Below the pieces are notes generated by a model that worked only from the letters and a program-made list of their open reading frames with translations, made no database searches and had not been told where the DNA came from. 54,360 nt of DNA from contig DROT01000062.1 of NCBI GenBank assembly GCA_011321775.1, positions 1 through 54,360 on the forward strand. The letters are read 5' to 3'. The DNA comes from Gammaproteobacteria bacterium (GTDB lineage Bacteria > Pseudomonadota > Gammaproteobacteria > DSM-19610). Position 1 is the first letter of the stretch; every line of letters starts with the position of its first letter. Both the position numbers and the translations under genes were made by a program. This document shows, piece after piece, positions 1-12,129 of the stretch.

Positions 1-1
1 A

Positions 2-229
2 GCCATGCGCAATGGTGAACTTGCAGGCGGTGATCCGGAACAGTGTCTGGACGCGGCCGTGAGCGCCGGCCTCATCGAGGCACGCGAAGCCGACGCGGTA
101 CGGGCCGCGGTTGACGCGCGCCGGCGGGTCATCGGCGTGGACGAGTTCCCCGCCGACTACTGGAAGGAGGAAGAACACTCATGGCAGCACAAGCCAACCC
201 CCTCGCAACAGGCCGGCCGGTCTTCGTAG
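2..229 (+). CDS. fadE: Acyl-CoA dehydrogenase FadE-type, C-terminal end (partial)
   Basis: The frame is open from the window edge to a TAG at 227-229. Its residues (GLIEAREADAVRAAVDAR, then VDEFPADYW) resemble the extreme C-terminus of FadE-type acyl-CoA dehydrogenases, which ends in a helix followed by a 'VDDF'-like motif. FadE does the first, FAD-dependent oxidation of beta-oxidation. Only about 75 residues are visible and the flavin and acyl-CoA sites lie upstream of the window. The last ~16 codons overlap the next gene by 49 nt in another frame, so the tail after the conserved motif is probably not conserved. The downstream thiolase, hydratase/dehydrogenase and ligase support the call. 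Confidence 0.75.
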   Translation, partial: AMRNGELAGGDPEQCLDAAVSAGLIEAREADAVRAAVDARRRVIGVDEFPADYWKEEEHSWQHKPTPSQQAGRSS

Positions 230-1494
230 TCGACGGCAGTCGCACGCCCTTCCTGCGGGCGCGCGGCAGGCCCGGGCCCTTTGCCGCCTCGGATCTCGCG
301 CTGCAGGCCGGACGCAGCCTGATGCTGCGCCAGCCCTTCGGACCCGAGGATTTCGACCAGGTGATTCTCGGCTGCGTGATGGCGGGGCCGCACGAGGTGA
401 ACATCGCCCGGGTGGTCGCGCTGCGACTCGGTTGCGGCCAGCGGGTACCGGCGTTCACGGTGCAGCGCAACTGCGCCTCCGGGCTGCAGGCGCTGGATTG
501 TGCCGCGCAGGACATCGCCGCCGGTCGCAGCGAGCTGGTGCTCGCCGGCGGTACCGAAGCCATGAGCCACGCGCCGGTACTGTTCAGCGAGGCCATGGTG
601 AAGTGGCTGGCCGGCTTTTCGCGCGCCCGCAGCGCCGGTGCCCGGCTGCGCGCCACCGCCGCCTTCCGGCCGGCGTTCCTGAAACCGGTCATCGGCCTGC
701 TGTGCGGCCTCACCGATCCGATCGTGGAACTCAACATGGGACAAACCGCGGAGGTGCTGGCGCACCGCTTCGGTATCGACCGCAAAACCATGGATGCCTT
801 CGCCCTGCGCAGCCACCGGCGGCTGGCGCAGGCGGTCGACGACGGGCACCTGGACGAGATCGAACCCCTCTACGACACGCGCGGCCACTGCTACGAGCGC
901 GACGACGGCCTGCGCGAGGACAGCAGCGCGGACAAACTGGCTCGCCTCAAGCCGGTATTCGACAAGCCCTTCGGCAAGGTGACCGCCGGCAACAGCGCCC
1001 AGATCACCGACGGTGCCGCCTGGCTGATCCTGGCCTCGGCGCAGGCGGTGGAAAAATACCGGCTGCCGGTGCTGGGACGTATCGTCGACAGTCAGTGGGC
1101 GGCGCTGGACCCGGCACAGATGGGACTCGGACCGGTACACGCCATGGCGCCGATCATGCATCGCCACCAGCTCGCCAGCGACGACGTCGACCAGTGGGAA
1201 ATCAACGAGGCCTTCGCCGCCCAGGTGCTGGCCTGCCTGGAGGCCTGGAAGGACAGCCGCTACTGTCGTGAGGAACTGGGACTGGAGAGCGCCTTCGATC
1301 CCATAGAAGAGGAACGTCTCAACGTCGATGGCGGCGCCGTGGCGATCGGACACCCGGTCGGCGCCAGCGGCGCCCGCATCGTGCTGCACCTGCTGAGGAC
1401 CCTGGAGCGCACCGACGGCCGGCGCGGCATGGCCAGCCTGTGCATCGGCGGCGGTCAGGGCGGCGCCATGCTGGTCGAGAGGACAGGGGCATGA
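181..1494 (+). CDS. fadI: Acetyl-CoA C-acyltransferase (beta-oxidation thiolase)
   Basis: A 437-residue thiolase that cleaves 3-ketoacyl-CoA with CoA, releasing acetyl-CoA. The nucleophilic cysteine lies in NCASGLQA (about C98), the catalytic histidine in GHPVGASG (about H391) and the second cysteine in CIGGGQGG (about C421); NEAFAAQ is the fourth thiolase block. The length matches FadI-class proteins. The ATG at 181 is preceded by a strong AAGGAGG about 10 nt away, inside the end of the fadE frame. The stop overlaps the next start as ATGA, so it is probably translationally coupled to the multifunctional protein that makes its substrate. Confidence 0.95.
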   Translation: MAAQANPLATGRPVFVVDGSRTPFLRARGRPGPFAASDLALQAGRSLMLRQPFGPEDFDQVILGCVMAGPHEVNIARVVALRLGCGQRVPAFTVQRNCASGLQALDCAAQDIAAGRSELVLAGGTEAMSHAPVLFSEAMVKWLAGFSRARSAGARLRATAAFRPAFLKPVIGLLCGLTDPIVELNMGQTAEVLAHRFGIDRKTMDAFALRSHRRLAQAVDDGHLDEIEPLYDTRGHCYERDDGLREDSSADKLARLKPVFDKPFGKVTAGNSAQITDGAAWLILASAQAVEKYRLPVLGRIVDSQWAALDPAQMGLGPVHAMAPIMHRHQLASDDVDQWEINEAFAAQVLACLEAWKDSRYCREELGLESAFDPIEEERLNVDGGAVAIGHPVGASGARIVLHLLRTLERTDGRRGMASLCIGGGQGGAMLVERTGA

Positions 1495-3569
1495 ACGGCG
1501 AGCGCAAGGACCGGGATCTCTATACCGTCCTCGACGAGGAAGGCATCGCCTGGCTGCACTTCGACAAACGCGACAGCGGTACCAACGTACTGTCGGCGCA
1601 GGTGCTGGAGGCCTTCTACGAGGAACTGCTGAGGCTGGAACAGGACCCGCCGCGCGGCCTGGTCATTCTCTCGGACAAGCCGAACGGCTTCATCGCCGGC
1701 GCCGACGTGCGCGAGTTCACCCGCCTGGAAACCCACGACCAGGCGCTGGCCGCCATCGAGAGCGGCCAGGCGGTGTTCGACCGGCTCGCGGCCCTGCCTT
1801 TTCCGACCGTCGCGCTGATCCACGGATTCTGCCTCGGCGGCGGCCTGGAACTGGCGCTCGCCTGCCGCTACCGGGTAGCACGCGACGATCCCGCCACCCG
1901 CCTCGGTCTGCCGGAGGTCCGGCTCGGCATCCACCCCGGTTTCGGCGGTTCGGTGCGCCTGACGGCCCTGATCGGACCGCTGGCCGCCATGGATCTCATG
2001 CTCAGCGGCCGCAGCGTCGACGGCCGCACGGCCCGGCGCCTGGGACTGGTGGACCACGTACAACCGCAGCGACACCTGCACACGGCGGCGCGGGCACTGG
2101 TACTGGACCCGCCCTTCCGCCACCGTCCCGGAAAGCTCGCCGCCCTCGGCAACCACCGCTGGGCGCGACCGCTGCTGGCCCGGGTTCTGCGCCGCAAGGT
2201 CGGGCGCAAGGCACGCCGCGACCACTACCCGGCCCCCTGGTCGCTGATCGACCTGTGGCAGCAGCACGCCGACGACGAGCGCGCCATGCTGCACGCCGAG
2301 GCCGGCTCGGTGGCCGATCTCATCATGGGGCCGACGGCGCAGAACCTGATCCGCGTGTTCCTGCTGCAGGAGCGGCTCAAGTCGCTGGGGCGCACTTCCG
2401 ACTTCCGCCCGGCGCGGGTGCACGTGGTCGGTGCCGGGGTCATGGGTGGTGACATCGCCGCCTGGTGTGCCCTGCGCGGACTGCGGGTCACCCTCTCCGA
2501 CCAGTCGCCCGAACGCATCGCCCCGGCGATCGGACGCGCCGCCACGCTGTTCCGGCGGCGCCTGAAACGACGGCGCCCGATCCAGGAAGCTATGGATCGC
2601 CTCATACCCGATCACCGCGGTCTCGGCGTGGAACATGCCGATGTCGTCATCGAGGCGATCTTCGAGGATGCCGATGCCAAGCGCGCGCTGTACCGCGAAC
2701 TGGAACCGCGCATGGGCAGGGAAGCGGTGCTGGCGACCAACACCTCCAGCATTCCGCTGCAGGAGCTGCGCAGCGCCCTGCAGGACCCTGCCCGCCTGGT
2801 CGGGCTGCACTTCTTCAACCCGGTGGCCAAGATGCAGCTGGTCGAGGTCGTGCGCGACCGGGACACCGATGCCACGGTGGTGAACCGCGCCATCGGCTTC
2901 ACCCGCCGTATCGACCGCCTGCCTTTGCCGGTCACCAGCACCCCCGGCTTTCTCGTCAACCGTATCCTCATGCCCTACCTGCTGGAAGCCGTGGAGCTGG
3001 AGAGCGAAGGCGTACCGGCGGTGGAGATCGACCGCCAGGCACTGGACTTCGGCATGCCCATGGGGCCCATCGAACTCGCCGACCGTGTCGGCCTCGACAT
3101 CTGTCTGCACGTGGCCGGGATTCTCGGTGAACACCTGGGAACCGAGGTACCGACGCGGCTGCGACAGCTGGTCGAAAGCGGCCGCCTGGGACGCAAGAGC
3201 GGCGAGGGCTTCTACCGCTACCGCCGGGGCCAGGCGTTGAAGCCGGCCGTTCCCCGGGAACACCGCGACAATCCCGACGTCGGTGACCGCATGATCCTGC
3301 GGATGCTCAACGAGGCCGTGGCCTGCCTGCACCAGGGCGTGGTCGAGGACGGCGACCTGCTCGATGCCGGCATGGTCTACGGCACCGGCTTCGCGCCCTT
3401 TCGAGGCGGTCCGCTGCACTACATCGAGACCAGCGGTGCCGACACCCTGCTGCAACGGCTGCAGCAGCTGGAAAAGCGCTACGGTGAACGCTTCCACCCG
3501 GATGTCGGCTGGGAAACGATCATCGGCTTTGGCGATCAGCCGCCCCACAACCCGGAATCCGGAGCATGA
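1491..3569 (+). CDS. fadJ: Fatty oxidation complex alpha subunit: enoyl-CoA hydratase / 3-hydroxyacyl-CoA dehydrogenase
   Basis: A 692-residue bifunctional enzyme. The N-terminal crotonase domain has the oxyanion-hole motif GFIAGADV (about 66-73) and both catalytic glutamates, in CLGGGLELALA (E120) and LPEVRLGIHPGFGG (E142). The dehydrogenase half begins near 310 with the NAD motif GAGVMGGD, then NTSSIP, the catalytic histidine in GLHFFNP (about H440), TPGFLVNR and a duplicated C-terminal helical domain. It hydrates enoyl-CoA and oxidises the 3-hydroxyacyl-CoA, feeding the thiolase next door. The ATG at 1491 gives a 4-nt overlap with that gene; an earlier in-frame GTG/ATG inside it is less likely. 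FadJ is chosen over FadB because of its FadI partner. Confidence 0.93.
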   Translation: MNGERKDRDLYTVLDEEGIAWLHFDKRDSGTNVLSAQVLEAFYEELLRLEQDPPRGLVILSDKPNGFIAGADVREFTRLETHDQALAAIESGQAVFDRLAALPFPTVALIHGFCLGGGLELALACRYRVARDDPATRLGLPEVRLGIHPGFGGSVRLTALIGPLAAMDLMLSGRSVDGRTARRLGLVDHVQPQRHLHTAARALVLDPPFRHRPGKLAALGNHRWARPLLARVLRRKVGRKARRDHYPAPWSLIDLWQQHADDERAMLHAEAGSVADLIMGPTAQNLIRVFLLQERLKSLGRTSDFRPARVHVVGAGVMGGDIAAWCALRGLRVTLSDQSPERIAPAIGRAATLFRRRLKRRRPIQEAMDRLIPDHRGLGVEHADVVIEAIFEDADAKRALYRELEPRMGREAVLATNTSSIPLQELRSALQDPARLVGLHFFNPVAKMQLVEVVRDRDTDATVVNRAIGFTRRIDRLPLPVTSTPGFLVNRILMPYLLEAVELESEGVPAVEIDRQALDFGMPMGPIELADRVGLDICLHVAGILGEHLGTEVPTRLRQLVESGRLGRKSGEGFYRYRRGQALKPAVPREHRDNPDVGDRMILRMLNEAVACLHQGVVEDGDLLDAGMVYGTGFAPFRGGPLHYIETSGADTLLQRLQQLEKRYGERFHPDVGWETIIGFGDQPPHNPESGA

Positions 3570-5368
3570 CCATGGTCAGCAACCCGATCTCACCGCAGCA
3601 GGCCGGCACCCTCGCCGGGCTGTTGCAACAGCGCGTGCAACGCTCTCCCGACGAAGTCGCCTACCGCTACTGGCACGAGGACAGCGAATGCTGGCGCGAT
3701 CTGAGCTGGGCGGCGGTCGGCGCGGCCGTGGGTCGCTGGCAGGCGGCCCTGGCACGCGAGGGGCTGCAACCCGGTGAACGCGTCGCGTTGATGCTGAAGA
3801 ACGGTCCCGAGTGGGTGATGTTCGACCAGGCGGCGCTGGCCAACGGGCTGGTGGTGGTGCCGCTGTACACTCAGGACCGGGCCGAGAACGTCGCCTACAT
3901 CCTGCAGAATGCCGGCGTCAGACTCCTGCTCATCGGCGAACAGGAGCACTACGACTGCCTGCAGCCCGTGTGGCAGCAGCTGGACGGACTGCAACGCATC
4001 GTCAGCCTGGAACCGGTGGACACCGCCGGTCGCGAGGAAGCGCGGCTGGTGAGCGCCGGAGCCTGGCTGCCCGACCAAGGGGAGCTGAAGCCGCAGGCGG
4101 GCGATGCGCACGCGCTCGCCACCATCGTCTACACCTCGGGCACCACCGGCCGTCCCAAGGGGGTGATGCTGAGCCATCACAACATTCTCTGGAACGCCTT
4201 CCAGAGCCTGAAAAGGGTTCACGTGGAACCTGACGAGCTCTTCCTCTCCTTCCTGCCGCTGTCACACACCCTGGAACGCACCGCCGGCTACTACCTGCCG
4301 ATGATGGCCGGCTCCACGGTGGCCTATAACCGCTCCATTGCGCTGCTGGCCGACGACCTGCTGGCAGTACGACCAACGGTGCTGATCTCCGTGCCGCGCA
4401 TCTTCGAACGGGTCTACAACAAGATACACGCCGGCCTGGCGGCCAAACCGCCGCTGGCGCAGCGCCTGTTCCGCCTCGCTGTGGATACCGGCTGGCAGCG
4501 CTTCGAACACGGGCAGGGACGCGCTGCCTGGTCACCACGCCTGCTGCTGTGGCCGTTGCTGAAGAAACTGGTGGCCGACCAGGTGCTGGCGAGACTCGGT
4601 GGACGACTGCGCCTGGCCGTGGTCGGTGGCGCGCCATTGCCGCTGGAGGTGGCACGCCTGTTCATCGGCCTCGGTCTGCCCATGATCCAGGGCTATGGCC
4701 TCACCGAGACCAGTCCGGTGATCAGCGTCAACCCGCTGGAAAACAACGACCCCCGCAGCGTGGGCTGCCTGCTCGAGGGTATCGAGGCACGTATCGGTGA
4801 GCAGGAAGAACTGCTGGTACGGGGTCCCGGCGTGATGCTGGGCTACTGGGGGGACGAGACTGCGACCCGCGCCATCATCGACGGGGATGGCTGGCTGCAT
4901 ACCGGCGACAAGGCGCGTCTGGACAACGGCCAGCTGTATATCACCGGGCGCCTGAAGGAAATCATCGTCATGGCCAACGGCGAAAAGGTGCCACCGGCCG
5001 ACATGGAGATGGCCATCTGCATGGACCCGCTGTTCGAACAGGCCATGGTGGTGGGTGACAACCGCCCCTTTCTGGCGGCCTTGCTGGTACTTGCACCGGA
5101 ACCGTGGCGCAGGCTGGCACGGGAGCTGGGCCTGGATCCGGACGACCCGGAGGCCTGCCGGAGTTCGCGTGCCAGGGAGGTGGTACTGGAACGGGTGGCG
5201 CGACGGATCTCGTCCTTCCCCGGCTACGCCAACATTCGTCGCGTCTACTGCCAGCTGCAGCCCTGGACCATCGAGGACGGCCTCATCACCCCCACGCTCA
5301 AACTGAAACGCGGCGAGATCCAGGCACGCTTCGAAACCGAGATCGAGTCCCTCTACCGGGAACGTTGA
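3566..5368 (+). CDS. Long-chain acyl-CoA synthetase (AMP-forming)
   Basis: A 600-residue ANL-superfamily ligase that activates fatty acids to acyl-CoA with ATP. The P-loop motif YTSGTTGRPKG lies at about 189-199, the A5 motif is GYGLTETSP, HTGD is followed by the A8 hinge ITGRLKEIIVMANGEKV, and an LKLKR lysine motif lies near the C-terminus. The length and the long gate region resemble eukaryote-like long-chain synthetases (FadD15 type) rather than E. coli FadD. The ATG overlaps the preceding stop as ATGA, so activation, oxidation, hydration and thiolysis are in one operon. Chain-length preference cannot be read from the sequence. Confidence 0.93.
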   Translation: MTMVSNPISPQQAGTLAGLLQQRVQRSPDEVAYRYWHEDSECWRDLSWAAVGAAVGRWQAALAREGLQPGERVALMLKNGPEWVMFDQAALANGLVVVPLYTQDRAENVAYILQNAGVRLLLIGEQEHYDCLQPVWQQLDGLQRIVSLEPVDTAGREEARLVSAGAWLPDQGELKPQAGDAHALATIVYTSGTTGRPKGVMLSHHNILWNAFQSLKRVHVEPDELFLSFLPLSHTLERTAGYYLPMMAGSTVAYNRSIALLADDLLAVRPTVLISVPRIFERVYNKIHAGLAAKPPLAQRLFRLAVDTGWQRFEHGQGRAAWSPRLLLWPLLKKLVADQVLARLGGRLRLAVVGGAPLPLEVARLFIGLGLPMIQGYGLTETSPVISVNPLENNDPRSVGCLLEGIEARIGEQEELLVRGPGVMLGYWGDETATRAIIDGDGWLHTGDKARLDNGQLYITGRLKEIIVMANGEKVPPADMEMAICMDPLFEQAMVVGDNRPFLAALLVLAPEPWRRLARELGLDPDDPEACRSSRAREVVLERVARRISSFPGYANIRRVYCQLQPWTIEDGLITPTLKLKRGEIQARFETEIESLYRER

Positions 5369-5375
5369 GCGCCGG

Positions 5376-5780
5376 CTACAGCGGTCGCGACAGCCTGCTG
5401 GTAGTGAGCGGCGCGTGCGCACTCACGTCCAGTGGCCTGCGCACCTCGCGGCGACGGTCGCGGTTGCGGTAGAACATCAGATCCTGGATGACCGCCTCCG
5501 CCATGAAGTCGTGTTCGGCGAAGCGCAGGGCAATACGATCCTCGCCCGAACGACGCACCACGCGCGCGCAGATGCGCCGGTGGATGGTCTCGGCACCGGT
5601 CCATATGCGGAAGTTGAGGATCACGGAACGCTGCTGCGCGGGAAGATCCCCTTCCCACAGCACCACCGACACGCCGTTGCGACTGATGTTCTCGGCGTAG
5701 CCGTGGCAGCGCCCGGCACCCGGCTGGGCGATCTCGAGTTCGACCTGTACCTGATTGCGTTTTGCTTTTCTTCTTTCCAC
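5376..5780 (-). CDS. PilZ domain protein, probable c-di-GMP receptor
   Basis: About 134 residues from the GTG at 5780, chosen because AGAGG lies 7 nt upstream; a frame extension toward 5930 gives an Arg-rich, unconserved leader. The PilZ signature is complete: RKAKR (RxxxR) near the N-terminus and NISRNG (D/NxSxxG) about 30 residues on, so c-di-GMP binding is expected. The C-terminus is basic (RNRDRRREVRRP). There is no other domain, so it is probably a stand-alone effector or adaptor. It converges with the acyl-CoA ligase, leaving 7 bp and no room for a terminator. Its partner is unknown. Confidence 0.85.
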   Translation of the reverse strand: MERRKAKRNQVQVELEIAQPGAGRCHGYAENISRNGVSVVLWEGDLPAQQRSVILNFRIWTGAETIHRRICARVVRRSGEDRIALRFAEHDFMAEAVIQDLMFYRNRDRRREVRRPLDVSAHAPLTTSRLSRPL

Positions 5781-6052
5781 GGATGGACCTCTGGCTCGTT
5801 CGTTAAGCAAGACTCCGGTGACCCGAAGCGTCCCGGGACGCGCTCCCTGGGTGTCCCCGCGTCTTCCTGACGCCCGCCGGCCACGTCGGCAACGAGGACG
5901 GCGCGACAGCCTCGCCATCATGCGACACACACCCGGAGATTCCGTGACCGGCTCCGCACTTTAGCGACCGCCGCAGGGGAGACTTGATAGTGGAGAAAGC
6001 TCGTGCCGGCACGCCCGGGAGCGCCAGGCCCCGGGCTGGCATCCAGGGCGGC

Positions 6053-6829
6053 TTATCGCGCCGCCGGCGAGAACAGCCGATGGAAATTGCGCGTGGTGTA
6101 GTCGGCGAGCCGTTCCAGCGGCTCGCCGCGCAGCTCGGCGAGGTATTCGGCCACGTGGCGCACCCACGCCGGCCGGTTGGGCTTGCCGCGTCTGGGCACC
6201 GGTGCCAGGTAGGGGGAATCGGTCTCTACCAGCATGCGCTCGGCGGGCACCTTGCGCGCGACGTCCTTCAGATCCACGGCGTTCTTGAAGGTGACGATCC
6301 CGGAGAACGAGATATGGAATCCCAGGTCCATGGCGGCCCGGGCGGTATCCCAGTCCTCGGTGAAACAGTGCATCACCCCGCCGACCTCCCCCGCCTGTTC
6401 CTCGCGCAGGATGGCGAGGGTGTCTTCGCGGGCCGCGCGCGTATGCACGATCAGCGGCTTGCCGACCTGTCTCGCGGCGCGGATGTGGCAGCGGAAGCGC
6501 TCGCGCTGCCATTCCAGGTCACCCTCGCTGCGGAAATAGTCCAGGCCGGTCTCACCGATGGCGACGATACGCCCAGACTGCGCCAGCGCGACCAGCCGTT
6601 CCACCCCCGGTTCTTCCACGTCCCGGCCGTCCGGGTGTACGCCGACCGAGGCCGAGACCTGCGGCCAGGGTTCGATCAGTTCCATCATGGGAGCGAAGCG
6701 TTCCAGGCTGACGCTGACGCACAGCATGTGCTCCACAGCCTGCTCCTTCGCCTCGGCGATGACGTCGGCGATATCGAGCTGCTGCTGCGCGCACAGCATG
6801 TCCAGGTGACAGTGGGAATCGACCAGCAT
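6053..6829 (-). CDS. tatD: TatD family metal-dependent hydrolase (3'-5' DNase)
   Basis: A 258-residue TIM-barrel hydrolase of the TatD/YcfH group. The metal-binding HCHLD is at the start (VDSHCHLD), followed by GVHPDG, the GETGLDYF glutamate block, VHTRAA, MHCFT and ETDSPYLAP near the C-terminus, all family signatures. Members are Mg-dependent deoxyribonucleases that trim 3' ends. The gene is last in the tmk-holB-pilZ series, the usual place of the YcfH-type paralogue, 23 bp after pilZ. Confidence 0.93.
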   Translation of the reverse strand: MLVDSHCHLDMLCAQQQLDIADVIAEAKEQAVEHMLCVSVSLERFAPMMELIEPWPQVSASVGVHPDGRDVEEPGVERLVALAQSGRIVAIGETGLDYFRSEGDLEWQRERFRCHIRAARQVGKPLIVHTRAAREDTLAILREEQAGEVGGVMHCFTEDWDTARAAMDLGFHISFSGIVTFKNAVDLKDVARKVPAERMLVETDSPYLAPVPRRGKPNRPAWVRHVAEYLAELRGEPLERLADYTTRNFHRLFSPAAR

Positions 6830-6852
6830 GGCGGTGAGCGGCCCGGGGCCGC

Positions 6853-7208
6853 CTACATGGTATGGGTGGGGCGGTCGGCGCTGAGCGCGCCGGCGAGGTA
6901 GGTCTCGATCTTCTTCTGCGCGGCGCCACCGTCGCTGTCGCTGAACTGGACGCCGATACCGGCGGCGCGGGCGCCCTGGGCCCCCTTGGGCGTGATCCAG
7001 ATGATCTTGCCCGCCACCGGGATCTTTTCCGGCTCGTCCATCAGGGTCAGCAGCATGAACACCTCGTCACCGAGCTGGTAGCTCTTGCTGGTGGGAATGA
7101 ACAGCCCACCGTTCTTCACGAACGGCATGTAGGCCGCGTACAGCGCACTCTTGTCCTTGATGGTGAGCGACAGGATACCCTGTCGTGCTCCGCCGGGTTT
7201 CATTGCCA

Positions 7209-7209
<1 letters not shown>
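6853..7209 (-). CDS. pilZ: Type IV pilus assembly protein PilZ
   Basis: A 118-residue protein matching the founding PilZ of Pseudomonas in length and in motifs such as ILSLTIKDKSALYAAYMPF, GGLFIPTSKSY and GKIIWITPKGAQG. It lacks the RxxxR arm used for c-di-GMP, as this subgroup does, and is known to work through PilB/FimX in pilus extension. It follows holB, whose TAA shares one base with this ATG. The position after holB is conserved in gammaproteobacteria. It implies type IV pili, encoded elsewhere. Confidence 0.95.
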
Positions 7210-9925
<2,716 letters not shown>

Positions 9926-9929
<4 letters not shown>

Positions 9930-10774
9930 TCGGGGTACCAGTTGGTCTCCACGGGATTATCCGCATCCTCCAGCTGACTTTGCAAGCGTGCCCCCAGGGG
10001 CCCCGCTGGCAACGAGCGACCGTCGAGTTCGATGACGGGCCACAGGCCGATGAGACTGTTGCATACGAACAGTTCATCGACCTCCCGCAGTTCGCGTGCC
10101 TCGACCGCCCGCACCTCGGTGGTGATGCCCAGCGCGGATGCGCAGTCCAGCAACACCGAGCGCATGACGCCGGCGACACCGCAGGCGTCGAGCCGTGGTG
10201 TCACCAGGGTGTCGCCGTGCACCAGGAAGACGTTGCTCATGGTCCCCTCCACCAGGCGTCCGTTGCGGTCGAGCATCAGCCCTTCCGCAATGGCCGGATC
10301 GCTCCACTCGGCGCGCGCCAGCACCTGCTCCAGGCGGTTGAGGTGCTTGATGCCGGCCAGCAGCGGCTGCGGCGACAGGCGCGTCTCGCAGATGCGCGCG
10401 CGGATCCCCCGTTCGCGTTCCGCCGGCCACTGCGGCCAGCGATGCAGGCAGAGTATGCGCCGTGGCGGACCGCAACCCTCGATGCCATAACCGCGCGCCC
10501 CGTGGCCGCGACCGACGATGAGCTTGAGCACGGCCGTATCGACCCCCGCAGCCAGTTCCCGGATCTCGTCGACCAGGGGCCCGCGCTCGACCCCGCCGAT
10601 CCGCAGCCGCTCGCAACCGGCCTGCAGACGTGTCAGGTGCCGCTGCAGGTGTTGCGGGCGTCCGTCGCACACGCGCAGGGTCTCGAACAGGCCGTCACCA
10701 TACTGCAACGCGCGTTCGAGCACGCTGATGCGGGTCTCGGCCCGTCCGTCGACGCGACAGGCGATCAGCGTCAC
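9926..10774 (-). CDS. pabC: 4-amino-4-deoxychorismate lyase
   Basis: A 282-residue PLP fold-type IV enzyme that converts aminodeoxychorismate to p-aminobenzoate and pyruvate for folate synthesis. It has RALQYGDGLFET near the N-terminus, the Schiff-base lysine in LSPQPLLAGIKHLNRLEQ, the EGTMSNVF motif and GVMRSVLLD. The start is GTG, overlapping pabB as GTGA. It acts directly on the product of PabB. Confidence 0.94.
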
Positions 10775-12129
10775 GAGGACTCTCCCTGCAAGGCCCGCAG
10801 CAGGCCGCGGGCCTTGGCCCGGGTCTCCTCGAGTTCACGCTCCGGTAGCGAGTCCGCGACGATGCCGGCACCGGTACGGAAAGTGATCCGATCCCGGTCA
10901 CGGACCAGGGTGCGGATGAGGATATTGAGGTCCATGCTGTCGTCGCGGTTGAGGTAGCCGATGGCGCCGGTGTAGGCACCGCGCCCGACACCTTCGAGTT
11001 CCGCGATGATCTCCATGCACCGCACCTTGGGACAGCCGGTGATGGTACCGCCGGGGAACACGGCGCGTATCACCTGGCCGGGGGTGACCCCGGGGCGCCG
11101 GCGCGCGCGCACGTTGGACACGATGTGGTGCACGGTGGCGTAGGATTCGAGCGTCATCAGTTCGCTCACCTCGACACTGCCGGGAACGGCGATGCGTCCC
11201 AGATCGTTACGCTCGAGGTCGATGAGCATGACGTGCTCGGCGCGCTCCTTGGGATGACGCAGCAGCTCTTGCGAGTAGGCGCGGTCGGCGCCCCGGCGGG
11301 GGCTGCGCGGCCGGGTACCGGCAATCGGGCGCGTCTGCACTTCCTCGCCGCGCACTTCCACCAGGCGTTCGGGCGAGGAACACAGCAGGGCTCGATCACC
11401 CCAGCTGACCAGGGCGTTGAACGGGCCCGGGTTGGCGAGCCGCAGTCGACGATACAGGGCGTGCGTCTCGAGTTCCGACGGCCAGACACCCTGCCAGCCA
11501 CGCGACAGGTTGACCTGGAATACATCCCCCTCCTCTATATAACGGAGGATACGTCCGCAGGCCTCGAGGTAGCGCTCCGGGTCCTCCTCTTCGAGTTCCA
11601 GGCCGGTGTTCGACGGTGGCGGGACCGGTGGCGACAGACGCTCGATGTCTTCGAGCATCGCCTGCAGCTGCTGCGACCGCTCGGCCACCAGCCAGCGCCG
11701 GCCACGCTGGTGGTCGTGAACGATGGCGGCGGGAAAGCGCGTCGCGCTGGCCACCGGCAGGCCGCCGGCCGCGGCCGGCAGGCGCAGACAGGGCTCGATC
11801 TGGCCGGCGAGCTCATAGCCGAGGTACAGGAACCAGCCGCCCTGGAAAGGCAGCGGACCGGGAGACGCGCGGTATTCCCGGCGCCAGTGATCGTCCAGCC
11901 GCTCGAGGAAATCGTCGCCCCCCTCCAGCTGACGCAGTTCGAGGACTTCACCGGGGAAGGCAAACAGGATATCGAAGCGCCCCGCAGGTCCCCGGGCGGC
12001 ACTCTCGAGCAAATGCGGATAACGCCCGGGATCGGAAGCGTGCAGGTCGAGCAGATCGAAGTCGGCGGCGATCGCCTGTTGCTGCAGGTGACGGGAAGCG
12101 GCTTGGGTGAACGGCTTGGCGGCGGTCAC
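10771..12129 (-). CDS. pabB: Aminodeoxychorismate synthase component I
   Basis: A 452-residue chorismate-binding enzyme. The N-terminal region holds the 'LPFQGGWFLYLGYEL' block; the C-terminal catalytic domain holds SPERLVEVRG, RTRPIAGT-type sequence (here TRPIAGTRPR), HVMLIDLERNDLGR, VHHIVSNV, FPGGTITGCPK and the GAGIVADS end. It aminates chorismate using ammonia from PabA, which is not in this window. The assignment to PabB rather than TrpE rests on pabC directly downstream; the PIAGT motif is the TrpE-like form without the lysine of E. coli PabB. The start is GTG with no evident Shine-Dalgarno and overlaps a 14-codon upstream frame. Confidence 0.88.
   Translation of the reverse strand: MTAAKPFTQAASRHLQQQAIAADFDLLDLHASDPGRYPHLLESAARGPAGRFDILFAFPGEVLELRQLEGGDDFLERLDDHWRREYRASPGPLPFQGGWFLYLGYELAGQIEPCLRLPAAAGGLPVASATRFPAAIVHDHQRGRRWLVAERSQQLQAMLEDIERLSPPVPPPSNTGLELEEEDPERYLEACGRILRYIEEGDVFQVNLSRGWQGVWPSELETHALYRRLRLANPGPFNALVSWGDRALLCSSPERLVEVRGEEVQTRPIAGTRPRSPRRGADRAYSQELLRHPKERAEHVMLIDLERNDLGRIAVPGSVEVSELMTLESYATVHHIVSNVRARRRPGVTPGQVIRAVFPGGTITGCPKVRCMEIIAELEGVGRGAYTGAIGYLNRDDSMDLNILIRTLVRDRDRITFRTGAGIVADSLPERELEETRAKARGLLRALQGESS

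Noticed and set aside
1455-3548. 697-codon open frame on the minus strand opposite fadJ
   Set aside because: Gln/Val/Gly-rich shadow of a high-GC coding gene; the plus-strand frame has full catalytic motifs.
5781-5930. N-terminal extension of the PilZ protein at 5376
   Set aside because: The extra 50 residues are Arg-rich and unlike the family; GTG at 5780 has a proper ribosome-binding site.
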